Source: Aphis gossypii
Lineage: Eukaryota; Arthropoda; Insecta; Hemiptera; Aphididae
Assembly: GCF_020184175.1 (NCBI RefSeq)
Contig: NC_065532.1
Coordinates: forward strand, 48,070,287-48,134,286
DNA length: 64,000 nt
Direction: 5' to 3'
Positions 14,871 through 29,071 of the stretch are shown piece by piece. Within the stretch, counting starts at the first letter, position 1. Each line of letters starts with the position of its first letter. Position numbers and translations under genes: made by a program. The notes beneath the pieces were generated by a model. That model ran no database searches. It worked only from the letters and a program-made list of their open reading frames with translations, and was not told the DNA's origin.

Positions 14871-16250
14871 TATTTATTATGAAAATAGTTATAAGTGAAC
14901 GTGGTAGAGAATAAATTATTTTCAAAATTATTCATTTTCATGTAAAGAACCCACCAATCTATATAGGTATTTTGAATTTGTAAAAAATATAAACTAACTC
15001 TACAAAAAAGTTTAATAAGGTAATGAAATTAAAACGGGTAGCTATGTATTTTTTTTATTTGCATTTTATTTTTTTCTAAAAGTAAAAATTGACATTACAA
15101 TACTAGTTGCAACGGTCGTAAAACTCTTAAATTAAAATTAAATTAAATAAGACAGTTTTTGTACTTTTACTAAAAAAAATAATTTTTGGTGCAATTGATA
15201 TATACTTTTTTTGTATCAGAGCAATAGATTTATATTATATAAGTAGGGTTTCAAAATCGACACAATTGACGAACAATAAAAAGAATTGAACTGGGCCACA
15301 CCAGACGCAATCTATTTATTTTACCTACTCATTTACTTTTTTTTTTTTGTTTTTAATTTTATATTGAGTTATTTTGTTTAACTGTGAATGTTATATCTAA
15401 GTCATACGAAGTAATAACAATTATATTTATCCTTTTTAATTATTATCATTAAAAATTGAATTAGGAAATAGTCATTTTTATATTAGATGAAAAAAATGCA
15501 TTCAACTAAAACCCTATTTTTAGAGTCAATAATACACAAATTCAAATTGATAAAATGCATGTGACCCATGTAAAATTTTTTTTGAAACCTTATATTTTAG
15601 GCTGTTTTCAAAATCCTAGCTATTCAAGATTAAATATTTATAATTTTTGCATTGAATAATGAAGGTCGGGTACTCGTATTTTAGTATTTGTATGAAAATA
15701 ATTATTTTAAAATAAAATTAATACCTACCTATTTAATATTTTAAAATTGTAAATGAACAAAATATATAGATAGGTAATCAATAGAAAAGTTTGAAGGAGT
15801 ATTATGTGAATCACCTAAAGGCTATAAATTTAAAACTTACGTCTTTCTTATAATTTAAAAATAAAAAACTATTTAAATTATCAAAACTTTTAATCTAAAA
15901 TTGAATATAGTGAATTATAATAAAATTAACATTTTATTTGAAGGGTTAAAACAAAAAATACAAATTAGATAATTATTATTTTAAATATATATTTTAATCA
16001 TATTAATGACATTTTATGTAAGATAGACCTATTGAAACATACAATTTTAAGAGGTATTATTAATAGGTAATAATTAGTTTGGATTTTGTAGGAATCGCTT
16101 TTATTGTATTCATATAATATGTTGTATTATTTGTATGAATATTTTATAAGAGATGTTAGTACGTAAGAAATAAGTTAAGAAAAACTATAGATAATAAGTA
16201 AAACAGTAAAATTCAATAAGTTAAGCAATACTTAATTATTCACACAAATA

Positions 16251-16641
16251 GGTTAAAATAACAATTGTGCAATTCAATATCCGTAAACTTTATATTACAG
16301 TTAGCATAGTAAGCAAGATATAATAATAAGAAATGTAAATAAATTTGTTTAATAATTTACTAATCGGGTTAAAATAACAATTACATAATAATCATAGTGT
16401 CATAGTGTCTATAAACTGTAAATTTAACGTAGTAATAGACAAATGTAGAACAATCGATAGTAATTCTATTGTAAGTGTAATATATAAGTGAGATGGCTAA
16501 GACAGCAAAGGGAGTCAGTGGTGGTGATCGTGTGACTCGAGCACCATCGGACGTCGTGTTCAAACTTCAAATAAAGTACTTTGCGTTATTTTGTGTTTAA
16601 CTTTATTTTGGTATACGTCCGAGTAATCGGCGTATACGACA
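16251..16641 (+). mobile_element. Possible solo LTR or similar transposon remnant
   Basis: This block holds two 16-bp direct copies of GGTTAAAATAACAATT (16251-16266 and 16367-16382), a TATATAAG box near 16480, a short ATG frame of 36 codons from 16493, and AATAAA at 16571. It ends in a GC-containing hairpin (GTATACGTCCGA against TCGGCGTATAC, 16611-16637). TATA, then AATAAA, then an ACA end is LTR-like. However, no convincing left boundary or target duplication was found. Confidence 0.22.
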
Positions 16642-18850
16642 AATACAAAATGTCAAAGGGGTAATTAACTTGATTCAATCGATGTAATATGTAAAATAAA
16701 AATACATGGAATTTTATTTTGATTGCTTGCTTTAATATGCTTTTGACTATTAACTTTATAACTTTTATTTGTTATCAAAATATTATTTTTTTACAAAATA
16801 TGTCCTAAATTATTGCGTGTTTGAAATATTTATTCTTATATCATATTATAGTGCTATTATCTAAAAATTTTTTAAATTATAGAACACCTAACTGGTTTTA
16901 TAATTTAAAAATTTAATTAACTGTAATGTGTAACTTACTATCGTTATTGACAATCATCGACAATACGTATATAATTATTATCAAATTAAGATTCAGTTAC
17001 TATTATATAAAAAAAACTAATTAAATATTAAGAATCAGAATAAAATAATAATAAATTGCATATATTCGAATTGAAATATTTTAACTTTTAAATAATAAAA
17101 ATATTGTATTTAATTGATCTATAAAATATAAAATACACATTTTTTCATTTAAGTAGTTTTTATTACCTTTATTTTTAAAAGTTATAAAAACGATTATAAT
17201 ATTTATTTGTCCATGATAAAACTTTTTATGAATTTAAGTATTTTTTCGCACTCGTAGCAAATTTAATAAAAATATAATATTTATATGGTGTTAATAACTC
17301 TATTGACGACAGCTTACATTTCCAAAAAAACATTTCACTAATAGACAAGTAAGTACCTCCTATTTATTTGTAGAAATAATTTATGATATTAATCTAGATA
17401 AATAACTCAATTATATAATATTATTATTGATTATTATATTTTTTTTTCATACTTGTTATATTATGTTTATTGTTTATATGATGAAGTTTTGAATGTAGTA
17501 AAACATTTAAATTAATGACACGTTTATTATAATATTCAAAATAGGCAATGATCCAAATCAGATGTGTATTTCATAAAATAGACTTGCATATCTATTGTTC
17601 TGTATTTGACGGATGTCATTATATAATTTATAACAACCGGTATCACCGATTTATGATTATTAATCGAATAGAATACGATTGAACCGTGATTGTCAAACAC
17701 ACTGATGTTTAAACGTTAATTATGTATACCTAAACGTTTCGTTTAATAGCCAAAATGCTGTATTAAAGGTGTTGAGTTGCCTTGACGCGTAGTATAAATA
17801 CCTATATTAACAATTCACATCAACAGCTGTTTTAATATGTTATAATTATATTATACGATTTAATTCTTATGACGTATTAATGTGGTGAATTTACAACACG
17901 GAAGCGTTGTAATGTACTATTCTTGACAAATGCGTTACTCTTTTTATACTGCCAACGTCTATGTCAAAAGACAGAATACGTTGAAATTTGAAAACAGAAT
18001 AATATGTATAATGAGTTAAAGGGAATAGCACTCGACAATACCTAATTATTCACACTAGAATACTCTAACCTATAATGTCGCATAACTTATATTACACACA
18101 TACTATAGGTAATAGACTATACATTGGTATTATGATTATTAGTATTTTAAATGGACAAATTCAAGTGAATCACAAATGACGATAAGATTTTAGTTTAAGA
18201 AAATGTGATTAAAGTAGTAAATAATCTATTTACATATTTGTCTTGATATGATATTTTATTCGTGTCTGACTAAAATATAACACACAACTTTCTGCAATAA
18301 CCACGTGCAGAATCTTTACCTCAGTTCAATCCTCCTTGTATGCTTACCTATCTTGTTTGTCATTCAATACGAACAAAGAAGTTAAACCTCAGTTAAGATA
18401 TAAATTACCGTTTTCCATCTACCATGTACTTCAAGCTTCAACACCCTTTTAAACAATAAATACTCTTGTGATTCACAATAATAAAATGATCCTTTTAATC
18501 ATTTCTTTAATCGTTGTATCTTTATTATTATTATTGAATGTAATTAGTTTTAAATCCTTATACTGTTTGATTGACAATATTGGCTAATAAAATATGAAAT
18601 ATTTGAAATATTATGTCAATAAAAATGTTCATAAAATTGGAATTTTCGAACAGTTTGTTTCAGTCACCCGGACATCCATAGGTCAGAGTAAATGAAACCA
18701 TAGAATATGTAGAGTATGCAATTTTACTCCTCTACTCCCTAACTATCTAAATAGGACCGCTTTAATTAAAATTTTAAGGGCCACCGTAGATCGCATTAAC
18801 TTTTTGAACTGACATGATTTTGCAAGTTTTAGTCATTAAAAGGTAGTAAA

Positions 18851-18871
18851 TAAATAATAATAATAATAATA
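18851..18871. repeat. Microsatellite (TAA)n
   Basis: A short TAA triplet run. Confidence 0.8.
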
Positions 18872-20362
18872 TGTCTCTATATTACTATAAAAAGTTTTGT
18901 TTATTTTATCGTCTAAATAATATAATTGCCATGATAATTAATAAATAATTAAACAATAATAATTATTTATTACTCATGACTTTTTATTATTAAAAAAAAA
19001 GTTTTGTATATTTTATTTTTAAACATTTTTAATAACATATATTAAATATAAAGATGGATCTCTTAGGTCGAGGGGGTCGTGCTCTAGGGTAGATTTGTGA
19101 GTGAAGTGATCAGTAAGCGAACTCTAGTTATAATATCCAGAGAAATTAAAACAGACGACGGGCAGACAATTAAACAATACTTAATACTTCGTTATCTATA
19201 CATGCATTGGTGTATTTTTTAGAAAATGTAGACAGTTTAACTATTAATTAATATGACTTATTTATTACGCACCTTTGTTACATTTTTATAAATTATTAAA
19301 TTATAACTAATCACTAATCATACTTCAAAATTATCTTAAGATTTCAAATGAAGTTTTACATGGATATGGTTATCTATAAAACTAAAATAATTAATTGAAA
19401 AAAAGTGTTAATTATTCTGAAAATATGACATAAAATTTAATATAACGAAAATAGTATTTTAAAATTTTTTCTAAAATTATGGTTTTAAAAGAAGATCTGT
19501 AATGAAGGTTATTTGATCCATTGCTGTCTGTTTAATAATATTATTAATAATTTATTATTGGTTCATAGGTTTATAATTGAACAAAACGGAGATTGTTTAG
19601 TTTGAGTCGAAACAGTTTAAATTTATAGTTCGTTGTTTAATTTTTAATTTAATATTATAATATTATAAACTTTTAAAAAGTTTAAAAGTGTTTACACACA
19701 TTTTAATAATTATTTTTTATTTCATACAGGTTTGATACCTAACTATTTATAGTAAAATAAATTTTTTTTTTCAAACTAAATATGGACAAATTTTTCTTTC
19801 AATAGTTTTGTATATTTTTAAAATCTTCAAAAATGTTAAATACATACTAAGTAAATATAACTGTTTTTCTTTTAAATGTAACACTATTGTGTTTGGTGTG
19901 TGTGTGTTATATAGTATATTATATGTATGATAAATCCTTAATTATCAGGTATAAAAATCATATTTCCTATTACGAAAGTATAGCATGTTCCATATTTGAA
20001 ATATATTTTATTTAGCTCTTTTCATATTTTTATTTTTACTAATAATATTAGAATTATTTATTCTTAAATTATATTTAGTTATATGTAGAAACAAATATAT
20101 TATAATGTAATGTGAAAGCGAGTTCGGGATAAATCCTTTTACACATTTGTGTTAGTAGGCCCATTAAGATTATGCATGTATTGAATACAATTGCATTGAT
20201 GGGATCAAACAACGAACTCAATATTCTTTAATACTCACTAAAAATAACGATAAAATTAAAGAGTAATGATAAAATATTACTTTATACTAATATTATTATT
20301 ATTTTTAGTCAACATTTTGATTGGAGCAGAAAAATTCCATAGACATGTTCAATGTTTCTGAT

Positions 20363-20508
20363 TTAGTAATTTAAATATTCTTTATAATAATTCGAGTGTT
20401 TTATGTAACGTGGGTTGATTTCGTAAGGGCGAATGGCTGTTGCGTCGTAGTATTCCTGGTATACCGGTGCACTGATTGAAAAGTCTTCCTGTACATTCTT
20501 TGGGAAAG
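20363..20508 (-). CDS. Candidate terminal exon of an unrecognised gene
   Basis: A long pyrimidine tract ending ATTATAG (AG at 20510-20509) is followed by an open frame entering in phase 1 (two bases CT complete the first codon), coding 47 residues to TAA at 20363-20365. It reads FPKNVQEDFSISAPVYQEYY, DATAIRPYEINPRYIKHSNY, YKEYLNY: acidic and tyrosine-rich, with a strong purine-first codon pattern. It is GC-richer than the surroundings. A second frame of 61 codons from an ATG at 20567 also crosses this DNA but has a poorer codon pattern. The family is not recognised, and no upstream exon was identified. Confidence 0.4.
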
Positions 20509-23500
20509 CTATAATAAAAGAAAAAATGTATAATTAAAAATATGTTTGAATCTATGGGGCATTGCATTTTTGTTCGTGATCATATTCTTTTGATGAATGG
20601 TACGAACATTAAAATTAAAAAATACATAGGTAATTATTAATGTATAAGTACTTATTGTTATTTAATACTTTATACTACTTCATCTTATCGATCGATATTT
20701 TAATTTTACTTTAAGGCATTGAATGTTTTGTATTATTCGTTAGAACTTATCTTAAACGCGCGTACATATAATATTAAACAAGATCATTTTTGATATAATC
20801 GTACATACCTATACATTAACCATACATCCAAAATACGATATTTCAAATTATATAGGTACTCTATTTTTGATGACTAGGTATATATTATAACTAAAATATT
20901 GTCTATTCTAATATTAATATTTTATTTAATATAATTATATTAATCGATTCGCGTTTTCAAATATTTACACGTTGATCTAAATATTTTCCTAACGATGCGT
21001 AGTCACATTTTCAAATATTTACTTTTCAGTTTCATATTACATTAAATATATTCCACGAATCAATTAATGATAAACATAAATTGATTAACAATTCATGGCT
21101 AGGTAATGTTTTATTATAAATCAATCGCTCATATTGATGACATTTACATCATACATATTATTTAAACTGCGTATAGCGTAGATGTGTAGTGTCTACTTTA
21201 TTTTTGTCTAAAATACAACTTTTGAATCAATCAAGCCATTATGTGCTTAGTTTTCAATACTAATTTTTTTTTTTTAATTATTTTTTTTAGTTTTTAACAA
21301 TTAGCATAGTTAAAAAAGAATTTAAAACATACAACGGTGAAACTTGCAAGTACTTGTCGACTTTCATTAAACGACATTATATTTTTATAGCAATGAAATA
21401 ATATAATGAATAGTTTTAAATATAAAAAAGATTAGAATAATATTATTGATTCGCGATACAAATAGACCTAAATAAATTAAATGAAATATTTCAAAATGTT
21501 AACGTTAATATTTTTGAAAAGTTAGTTTAACATGTATATAGTAAACACAATCTTTAGTTTTCGATTAGAATTGTTTGCAATAATTTATCATTGATTTCAA
21601 ATTTAATATATCCATTATCTACTCAATGACAAGATACTCTTAATTGTAACCTACTATACCTACTATAATGCAAATCACCCTTGTCTATATATTTATTAGT
21701 AAGTACTTGGAATTTTTTGCTTTTGAGCCTTCAAAGTACCAATTAGTTCAAAATTTTTGTTAAAAAGAACCCTTAAAGTTGGAGATTGAATTATTTTTTT
21801 ATCCTTAACTTTTGTTTTAATAAATTGTTAGTATAGTATTTGCATATTTGTCCCTACAACTCCATTGTTATCCATTCGATTGCAAAAACAGTTTTTATAA
21901 TATTCATACATCTCCTCAGCCGTATCATAAAAAAAAGAAAATGATAATTTAAGGTTTCTCAAAAAATAAATTAATAGTCAACTTAAAAAATACTCGTAAA
22001 TGACAGTGACACTTATCAGTTAATTACGGACAAATCCCGGAATTGTATTTAACTATTTTCAAATTCTGTACATTTGTCGTTTTGGTGATGAATTTAAAAT
22101 AAAATAAATCACTCGGTGTCCGTCGGCATCACAACTGACATCGTCTAGTTATAGTCTACATTACCGGAGTAAAATAATAATTATATAAATATTGTTAAAA
22201 ATCATATAAAAAACAACAAAAGTAGACAGTTTAATACATAGTATAACGATATTATTCATTCGAATACGTATTGACTTATTTATTTATTTATATTAAATTA
22301 TTGAATGCATTTAATTAACAATTTTGTTCATTGATATTTTGTATTATACTCACGTGCAAATGATTACGACGGCGTTAAGTATAGGCAAATATTTAAACGT
22401 TTATTCCTTGTCTACAATAAAATTGAATTTTATATTGTTCTACAGGGTTTGTAGAAATTAATGTTTGCCTTAATGGCGTATTTTAATTAAACTTATATAA
22501 CAATATTATAATGGATATCGTAATGAAGTTGTACAAGTTTAAAATGAAATACTCATAAGTGTTCGATACAATTAAATATGTTAGGAAAATCACACTATAT
22601 GATCGTTCTACAATCGAAATAATTGGTTTCGATATAACATAACGTATTTATTTACAAATCTGTGAAAAATGTCAACCAATATTAAATAATTAATATTTGA
22701 TTTGCATAATCCAATAATACAGTATATTTTTAAATGTAAGTTCACTAAAATGATAAAATGTCTATAAACACTCAATCCAGACACGTGCATCCATACGAGC
22801 TACTTAAATTGTATGTTATTGCTTTTTACACAAAAATATAATTTTAAGCTATATTATTCACGGTGGATTTGTTGTAGATTTAAATCATTTTTCTGAATTA
22901 TTGGAATTTCGATTTCAGTATTTCAGTAACCGTATATTCTTCAATATGCCGAAAAAGTAATAGTCAAAACTCAAAAGAAGCGTAATTTATTTCTTTTCGC
23001 ATCACGTATTCACATACCGATTTCTTACGGTAACGTGAACACGATTTTACACACTACTATTCTACATATCTACCATTTATTTATATATATACTGTTGTAT
23101 TGCAATCGGTACTAAAATTTGAAAGACCTATATGGTCCTTTGAAAAATAATGGATAATTTGGAAAATTTGGAATTTAAGGTATACCACTGGGATGGGTTA
23201 ATTTAAATTTTAAACAATTTGATTGAAATATTGAAGTCACTGAATTTAAAATACAAACACTAGTATATTTTTTATTTTTTGATCACGTGACTCAAAAATA
23301 TTTATAATAATTATTTTTAATGTTTTCTTTTTTTTAATTTTACAATAAGCTAATTAGTATTAGCTAATAGTAAATTTTATTTTTTATAAAATATTTTTTT
23401 AACCAATGTATTATATATGTATAATATTAATAATTCATAATAATATTTATTTGCAATTCTGTCTCATTTTAAACCAATGAATTGTGTAAAATATTTTTGA

Positions 23501-23595
23501 AATAACCAATCTCGTACTCACATATACCTAATTTATTATATTATATACGCAAACGACTATATTGCACTATTGCAAATCAGAAAGTAACACATTAT

Positions 23596-23683
23596 ATGAG
23601 TTCCGTCAGTTCCGGCAAGCTGATCTTAACAGTCAAACAGGAACGTTTTATGGCCCAGTTGTTACTGTGTAACAATAATGAAG
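23596..23683 (+). CDS. Candidate first exon of an unrecognised gene
   Basis: ATG at 23596 opens 29 codons plus one base up to a GTAAGA donor (23684). It reads MSSVSSGKLILTVKQERFMA then QLLLCNNNE. The segment is GC-richer than its flanks, and its use of non-AT codons is unusual here. It has no clear signal peptide and no recognised domain. Confidence 0.25.
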
Positions 23684-25416
23684 GTAAGAAACGATAGAAA
23701 TGCTATTTAGTAGGGACACTCAAGTTAAAATTTGAAATTATTACGTGATCGTGATTCATTTCTAAAGAATTATTATCCATTACACCCATTACACAGCACG
23801 TAGTGAAATATAAATTTTTATAAAGGTTTTCTATTATATTGTATTTAGCTTCTCGAACATAATACATGCATATTGCGTATACATATATCTTGGAAAAAAT
23901 TTACAAATTAAATATTGTATTCATTTTTGTCAACTTCTGATAATTGATTAACTTCAAAAGAATACTCTGTAAAAATGTATGTTTTTTTTTATATCGTATT
24001 GACCATTCCAAATCTAACTGGATTGAAAGAGAAATAAAAACAGAAAAATAATGATTTATAATGAACTAAACAATTGGATGTTTTGATATTTTAGTTCTTT
24101 GAATATTTTTTTCTAAGAATATTTTCACGCTCCTTTGATCTTGTCTATACATATAAATATCTGAGTGGTAAATGCATATATTTCAAAAACTATAATTTAT
24201 ATTGATCTTATTTTAATATAGGTATAAGTGTAAATTATATTTTTTTCAGAGTTTGTAAACATGTAATGATTTTTTTACTAGAAAAATAATAAAAACGTGT
24301 TGGTATAAATATAATAAGATAATGTTTATTATTCGTTATTCTTTAATAAAATTGTCTGTACCTAATACCGCGTGTAACAATAATAATTAATACATGCCAA
24401 ACCATTATAGAAGTACCTACGTAAAATCAGTTATCGATAAGTTAAATAGTATCAGAACAATATAACACGTTGTTGTTATTGGGTTAATTTAACTCTGAGA
24501 AAAAAAAATGACAATAATTGTAATAAAAATCAACTATAAATTATTATATTTGTATGTTTTCATACAAAAATTAAGATATTCTCGAATCCTTTGATTAATT
24601 AAAACCGGAAACTATGTTTTAACTTAAGAAATATATTAAGCATTCACCTGCATTTCCTCCATTAAGTTCGAGCACTATATAAATCTTATATAATATAGAA
24701 GTGTGCATGCATAGTGCATACTGTAGTCGCGCGTGAGTACACGGCGTGTATGCTTAATGCATCTTTGATTTCATTTGAATACATATATGTAGGTACCTGC
24801 AGATAGTTACTAAGGGAACAACCTTACGTAGTACGAAACGAAGCTCGTGCTGAGTTTAATTCGGTGTGTGGTGGAGAAATGCTGATGAAAATAATGAATG
24901 TGAACGTCACAAAAGAAAAGACCAGGAATTATTTGAAAGCGTATTTTGTTTATTCAAAAAAACCTATAGTGCTATAACGCCTTGCGTGTATCCAAACGAG
25001 CAGATTATACACATTGAATCCGAGATAGGTTTTCTAATTTTTTATTAAAAAGTTTCATATCCACATTTTGTTAATTAACCAAATGGCGAAAATGACAGGA
25101 ATTTCAATAAAACTTTTTCAGCTATGCATATAATATATTTTTTTTTAAATATATACTACATGCATATATCAAAGATATATACTTTAAAACATCTCAATAT
25201 ATTAATATATTAGTGTCTGGAAGTCTTTGTGGCTATATCATATCTATATGTAATTATATTAATAATAGGATTGACAGAACTATAATTAAGTGCTTGTAAT
25301 TAGGCAGCCGGTTCTTTCACAATGCACTCGTTGTTAACCGAACCGTTTTAAAGTTGAAAGGTGTCTAAGTATCTATCATTATGGATATTACGTGGTCAGT
25401 AATTCACAGTGATAGG

Positions 25417-25425
25417 TATATAAAA
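25417..25425 (+). promoter_or_regulatory. TATA box upstream of the candidate signal-peptide exon
   Basis: TATATAAAA about 70 bp before the ATG at 25491, in a locally GC-richer context. Its support comes only from its position relative to the candidate exon. Confidence 0.25.
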
Positions 25426-25490
25426 TTACAAGGGGTTGTGGCTATAACAAAAGACAGAGAAGAAATATAAGATTGAGGTCTGACTTTAAA

Positions 25491-25533
25491 ATGACGTTGC
25501 AAAATATAATATTTATAATATACTTATGTATAG
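25491..25533 (+). CDS. Candidate signal-peptide first exon
   Basis: ATG at 25491 starts MTLQNIIFIIYLCI plus one base, ending at a consensus GTAAGT donor (25534). The peptide is a typical short hydrophobic secretion signal. A TATATAAAA box lies at 25417-25425, about 70 bp upstream, which would leave a leader of roughly 40 bp. The next exon must start with two bases of a codon; the acceptor exon at 34493 fits that phase. This could be a small secreted protein gene, but chance is not excluded. Confidence 0.35.
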
Positions 25534-28298
25534 GTAAGTTTAGATCGAATGGTACCAAATAAAATATATTGTTATTATTTTGATAATGTTATAAATAAAT
25601 AATATTACATATTATTATACAATTAATGCTATTATATTATTATGTAACTTTACATAATATACCATATATACCTACCGGATATATTTAACATTTAAAAATA
25701 TGTAAATTTTTATCTGTTTTCAATTAATAATAATATAAGTCATGTTAAAATAATATAACCATACGAGTATCATTATTCATTTTTGAAATCTTAATTTATA
25801 TAAGTTGAATAAATATAATATCGGCCCCTCTGGCATCTATATAATAATAAAGTTGTATAATATTATTTATACGTAGTATAGGTATAATATAATATTATTG
25901 AATATGGTTTATTGGTGGCAGAGAATTGAGAAATGAAATATGATAGTAAAATGTTATGAAGGGATTTTGAGTACACGAAATATTATAAAATATGAAACAC
26001 CATATTATTATGTAATTACTTAATTCCACTACTTTTCAGAAAATTTTGCGCAAACTGTTTTTTATGATTTAAAATTTGAATAGTTAATAATTTAATTCTC
26101 ATACGATTTATATTTAATTTATTTATTGTAAGTATATTATTTTAAATTTAGAGATGTTGTAAAAAATACTTAGTTCAAATTAAGAAGTCTCTATACTTCT
26201 TTATTATAAACGAATACAAAAATTTAAAAATTGTGAATTTGCAATTGTGTCAGTTTTTTGGGTGTATAACTCCTTTTGACTGTAGTTTGACATGTAACAA
26301 AATTATGTTATGAAATAGGTTCAATAACCTATAACGTATAATATAGGTTGTTAGCCATAATGGGGTACAATTAGATTAAAAAATCTTTGATAAGCAAAAG
26401 TCACTTTATTTTATGAATTCGATATTGATGACAAATTGTTTGGTAAAATATTTATTTGAATCATTATTCTATGAGCCTGGCAACAAAAGCAAAAAAGTCG
26501 CACTAATATATAGATATCGTGTGTTTGTTAATTAATAGGTAATTGTAATGAATGTGTTAAATTTTTATTCAATGATATACTATTGCAAACAAAAAACGAT
26601 CCTGTACACAGACAACCTATCAATCTTTAATTATTTTTATAAGTTACATAATTACATAATAGGTTGAACTAATTTTTACCAAAAAACAAATCATACAATA
26701 TATCATAATATAATCATAATAAATTATAATATTACTTGCTATTATAAATATATTAAAGGTCAATACTGACGTAAGTACTGTATAACGGTTCAACTAGACA
26801 TGAATAATGTAGTATTTAAAATTGTTCTTGCTTAACCTAGTATGTATTTTATATACTTGAGTTTTTCAACAATTACAGTTTCGTAAACTTTTAGTTAAAA
26901 AATAACTTACATATTTTTATAATTTTAATAAATTTCGTAAAAAAAATAACTTTAAATGCTTGTAAACAAATGGCGACGATAGACACAAAAAATTTACACA
27001 TCATTGTAAAATCAATACAATTATCACACCGCATAACACCTAATTGACAATTTTTATTCATTTATGTATAAATTACGATCAAAGAAGAAACTTAAAAATA
27101 TAAAAATATAAAAATATCTTGTTTAAAGCTTGCATACTTATATGAATTCGCATATTTATTATACATACTACATATGATACAGTTTATACTTAATTATTTA
27201 TAAGAACATAAATGGATGTACTTTGTATAATCTTATAAATATCTCAAGGGGCTCATAGAACATAATTGTATTATGATTTTGAATACACGATAATGTGATA
27301 TAATAATATACATTACATAACAATATAAAAATTATTAACTATTAAGTTATATTATCATCACGCGAACAGTTTATATTAGTCGTTTAGTTAATCATAATAT
27401 AAAATGTATTACTAAAAAATTATATTTTATAAAATCTTATAAAATACTATAAAAATTAAGTCCATTAAGCAAATTTATGACTAATTTATGATACTATATT
27501 ATAATTATTCTAAAGACTTAAAACGTTTATTAAATATTGTTATTAATTATTAATACATGGAGGTCATACTTATCGATAATTTAAAATACGAAAATGTTAT
27601 TTATTTTATTAACAAAACTGTATTTATGGTTTCTGAGGGAACCTCGATCAAGACAGCGTAAATTCAAACCTAATTAAAAATCCTAAACACAAACATTATA
27701 CAACGAAAAATTGTGGTTGATTCAAAAATAATTAAGAACAATATCTATTCCAGGCCCAGGTGTTTAGTTAAGAACTAGGATTTATAATAAGTAAATGGAT
27801 TTTTTTTATTTTCAAAGCTAACCAAATCTGACCTTAATAATATTATATCATTATAGAAATTAAAAATAAATATTTTGAATTTAAATATTGATAGAGTAAT
27901 TTTTTTAGTATGTATACGGTTAAATGTTTTTTATTTTTCCACATTCGTACAAATATTTATCATAACTATTAGTACCTATATATTATACTTATAGTTATAA
28001 ATGCAACTAGGAAGAACTTGAGGGGGCTTAGGTCCTCTAATATGTTTCATATATTTTCGAATTCAATAAAAAATTAATATTTTCAATATTTGCATTACTT
28101 AAATAAATGTATTGAACTTTCTATACATGATAATTTACAACAAAAAAAAACAAAACAAAAAAATCTCGACTTCATTCAAAGTTAGGATTAACTTTTCTGG
28201 TCATCTTTTAATAAGAACTATAAATTAAGTATTGAAAGAGTGTAGAAATTGATACTGAATTTTTAGTCCTAAATTAAAGAAAAATGTAGCTTAAATAA

Positions 28299-28304
28299 TT
28301 TATT
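28299..28304 (-). terminator. Candidate polyadenylation signal for the minus-strand cuticle gene
   Basis: AATAAA on the minus strand, about 420 bp beyond the stop codon. In DNA this AT-rich the hexamer occurs often by chance, so the assignment is weak. Confidence 0.25.
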
Positions 28305-28726
28305 GATAACTATTTTATACTATATAAATATTATTAAAACTAATTTTGGTAGTTTTGTAGTAATTATTTTTTTAAATGTGTGGTGATCACTACGGGTCAC
28401 TTTTGCTGTAGCCCTATTTAGTATTAGTTGCGCTTTACTACTAATTATAAATTTTATACTTGATGAATTTATATTTTCCATTTCGATTTAAAATTGATCA
28501 AAAGACATTTTAATTAAATATCCTATTATTTAAAACAATATATAAACACAATTTTACCGAGCTGTCTGCTTTAAATTAAAACTGTCAACTAAATATTAAA
28601 ACAGACAACTGTCACGTACTTGTAGAAGTTTAAAAAGTATAATGTAACGTATTCAGATCTACATATTATAATATAAAAATGTATTACTAGTCTCATGATA
28701 TCAGGACCAGTAATTTTAACTAAATA

Positions 28727-29071
28727 TCAGATCGCAATATCAGCATCCCCCCTCGTACGTGAATTGTAAAACTCACTTATTGGTCCTCTGGCCGAGTACG
28801 GATCTTCCACGATGTCTACAGCGGCGGCGGTGACGGTGGGAACGGTCTTGACGACGTACCGAGGTTTCTTGGGCTTACCGGACTTGCTAACAACTGCGTT
28901 AAAACCATTGACCGGATCGGCTGTATAGTCGACGGTTCGTACAGTGCCGTCGGGCTCCACAAGACTGTATTGACCGCGAACCACATCACCAGTCCGCTCT
29001 TCAGATTGGTGTTTGATATCTCCCGTGGCGGGATCGTGCACGCCGTACTTGTAAGCGTAGCTCGCTGGAAC
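28727..29071 (-). CDS. RR-2 cuticular protein, last exon (chitin-binding domain)
   Basis: This exon encodes 114 residues and stops at TGA (28727-28729). It holds a full extended Rebers-Riddiford domain of the RR-2 (hard cuticle) type: it opens with YAYKYGVHDPATGD, then SEERTGDVVRGQYSLVEPDG, TVRTVDYTADPVNGFNAVV, at about residues 38-94 of the whole protein. RR-2 domains bind chitin in sclerotised cuticle. A basic KSGKPKKPRY segment and a short Val/Ala-rich tail follow. The frame has no ATG start. It opens at a 3' splice site (TTGCAG, AG at 29073-29072), so the exon begins GTT CCA GCG in phase 0. The exon is clearly more GC-rich than its surroundings. With the exon at 30538-30618 it gives a secreted protein of about 147 residues if the tentative first exon is right. 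Family and domain are certain; the exact cuticle function is inferred. Confidence 0.93.
   Translation of the reverse strand, partial: VPASYAYKYGVHDPATGDIKHQSEERTGDVVRGQYSLVEPDGTVRTVDYTADPVNGFNAVVSKSGKPKKPRYVVKTVPTVTAAAVDIVEDPYSARGPISEFYNSRTRGDADIAI

Larger units (their letters stand above)
14871..20362. other. AT-rich intergenic region
   Basis: Apart from the LTR-like block at 16251-16641 and a TAA microsatellite, there are short GC-richer snippets near 18660-18800 and 19060-19140 with no frame. No gene recognised. Confidence 0.6.
20509..28298. other. AT-rich region with isolated candidate exons
   Basis: Contains the plus-strand candidate exons at 23596-23683 and 25491-25533, and a GC-richer stretch near 24640-25060 whose only frame lacks an ATG. 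Nothing else recognisable. Confidence 0.5.

Noticed and set aside
24866..25048. 60-codon frame in a GC-richer patch
   Set aside because: Starts at GTG right after an in-frame stop, with no good acceptor.
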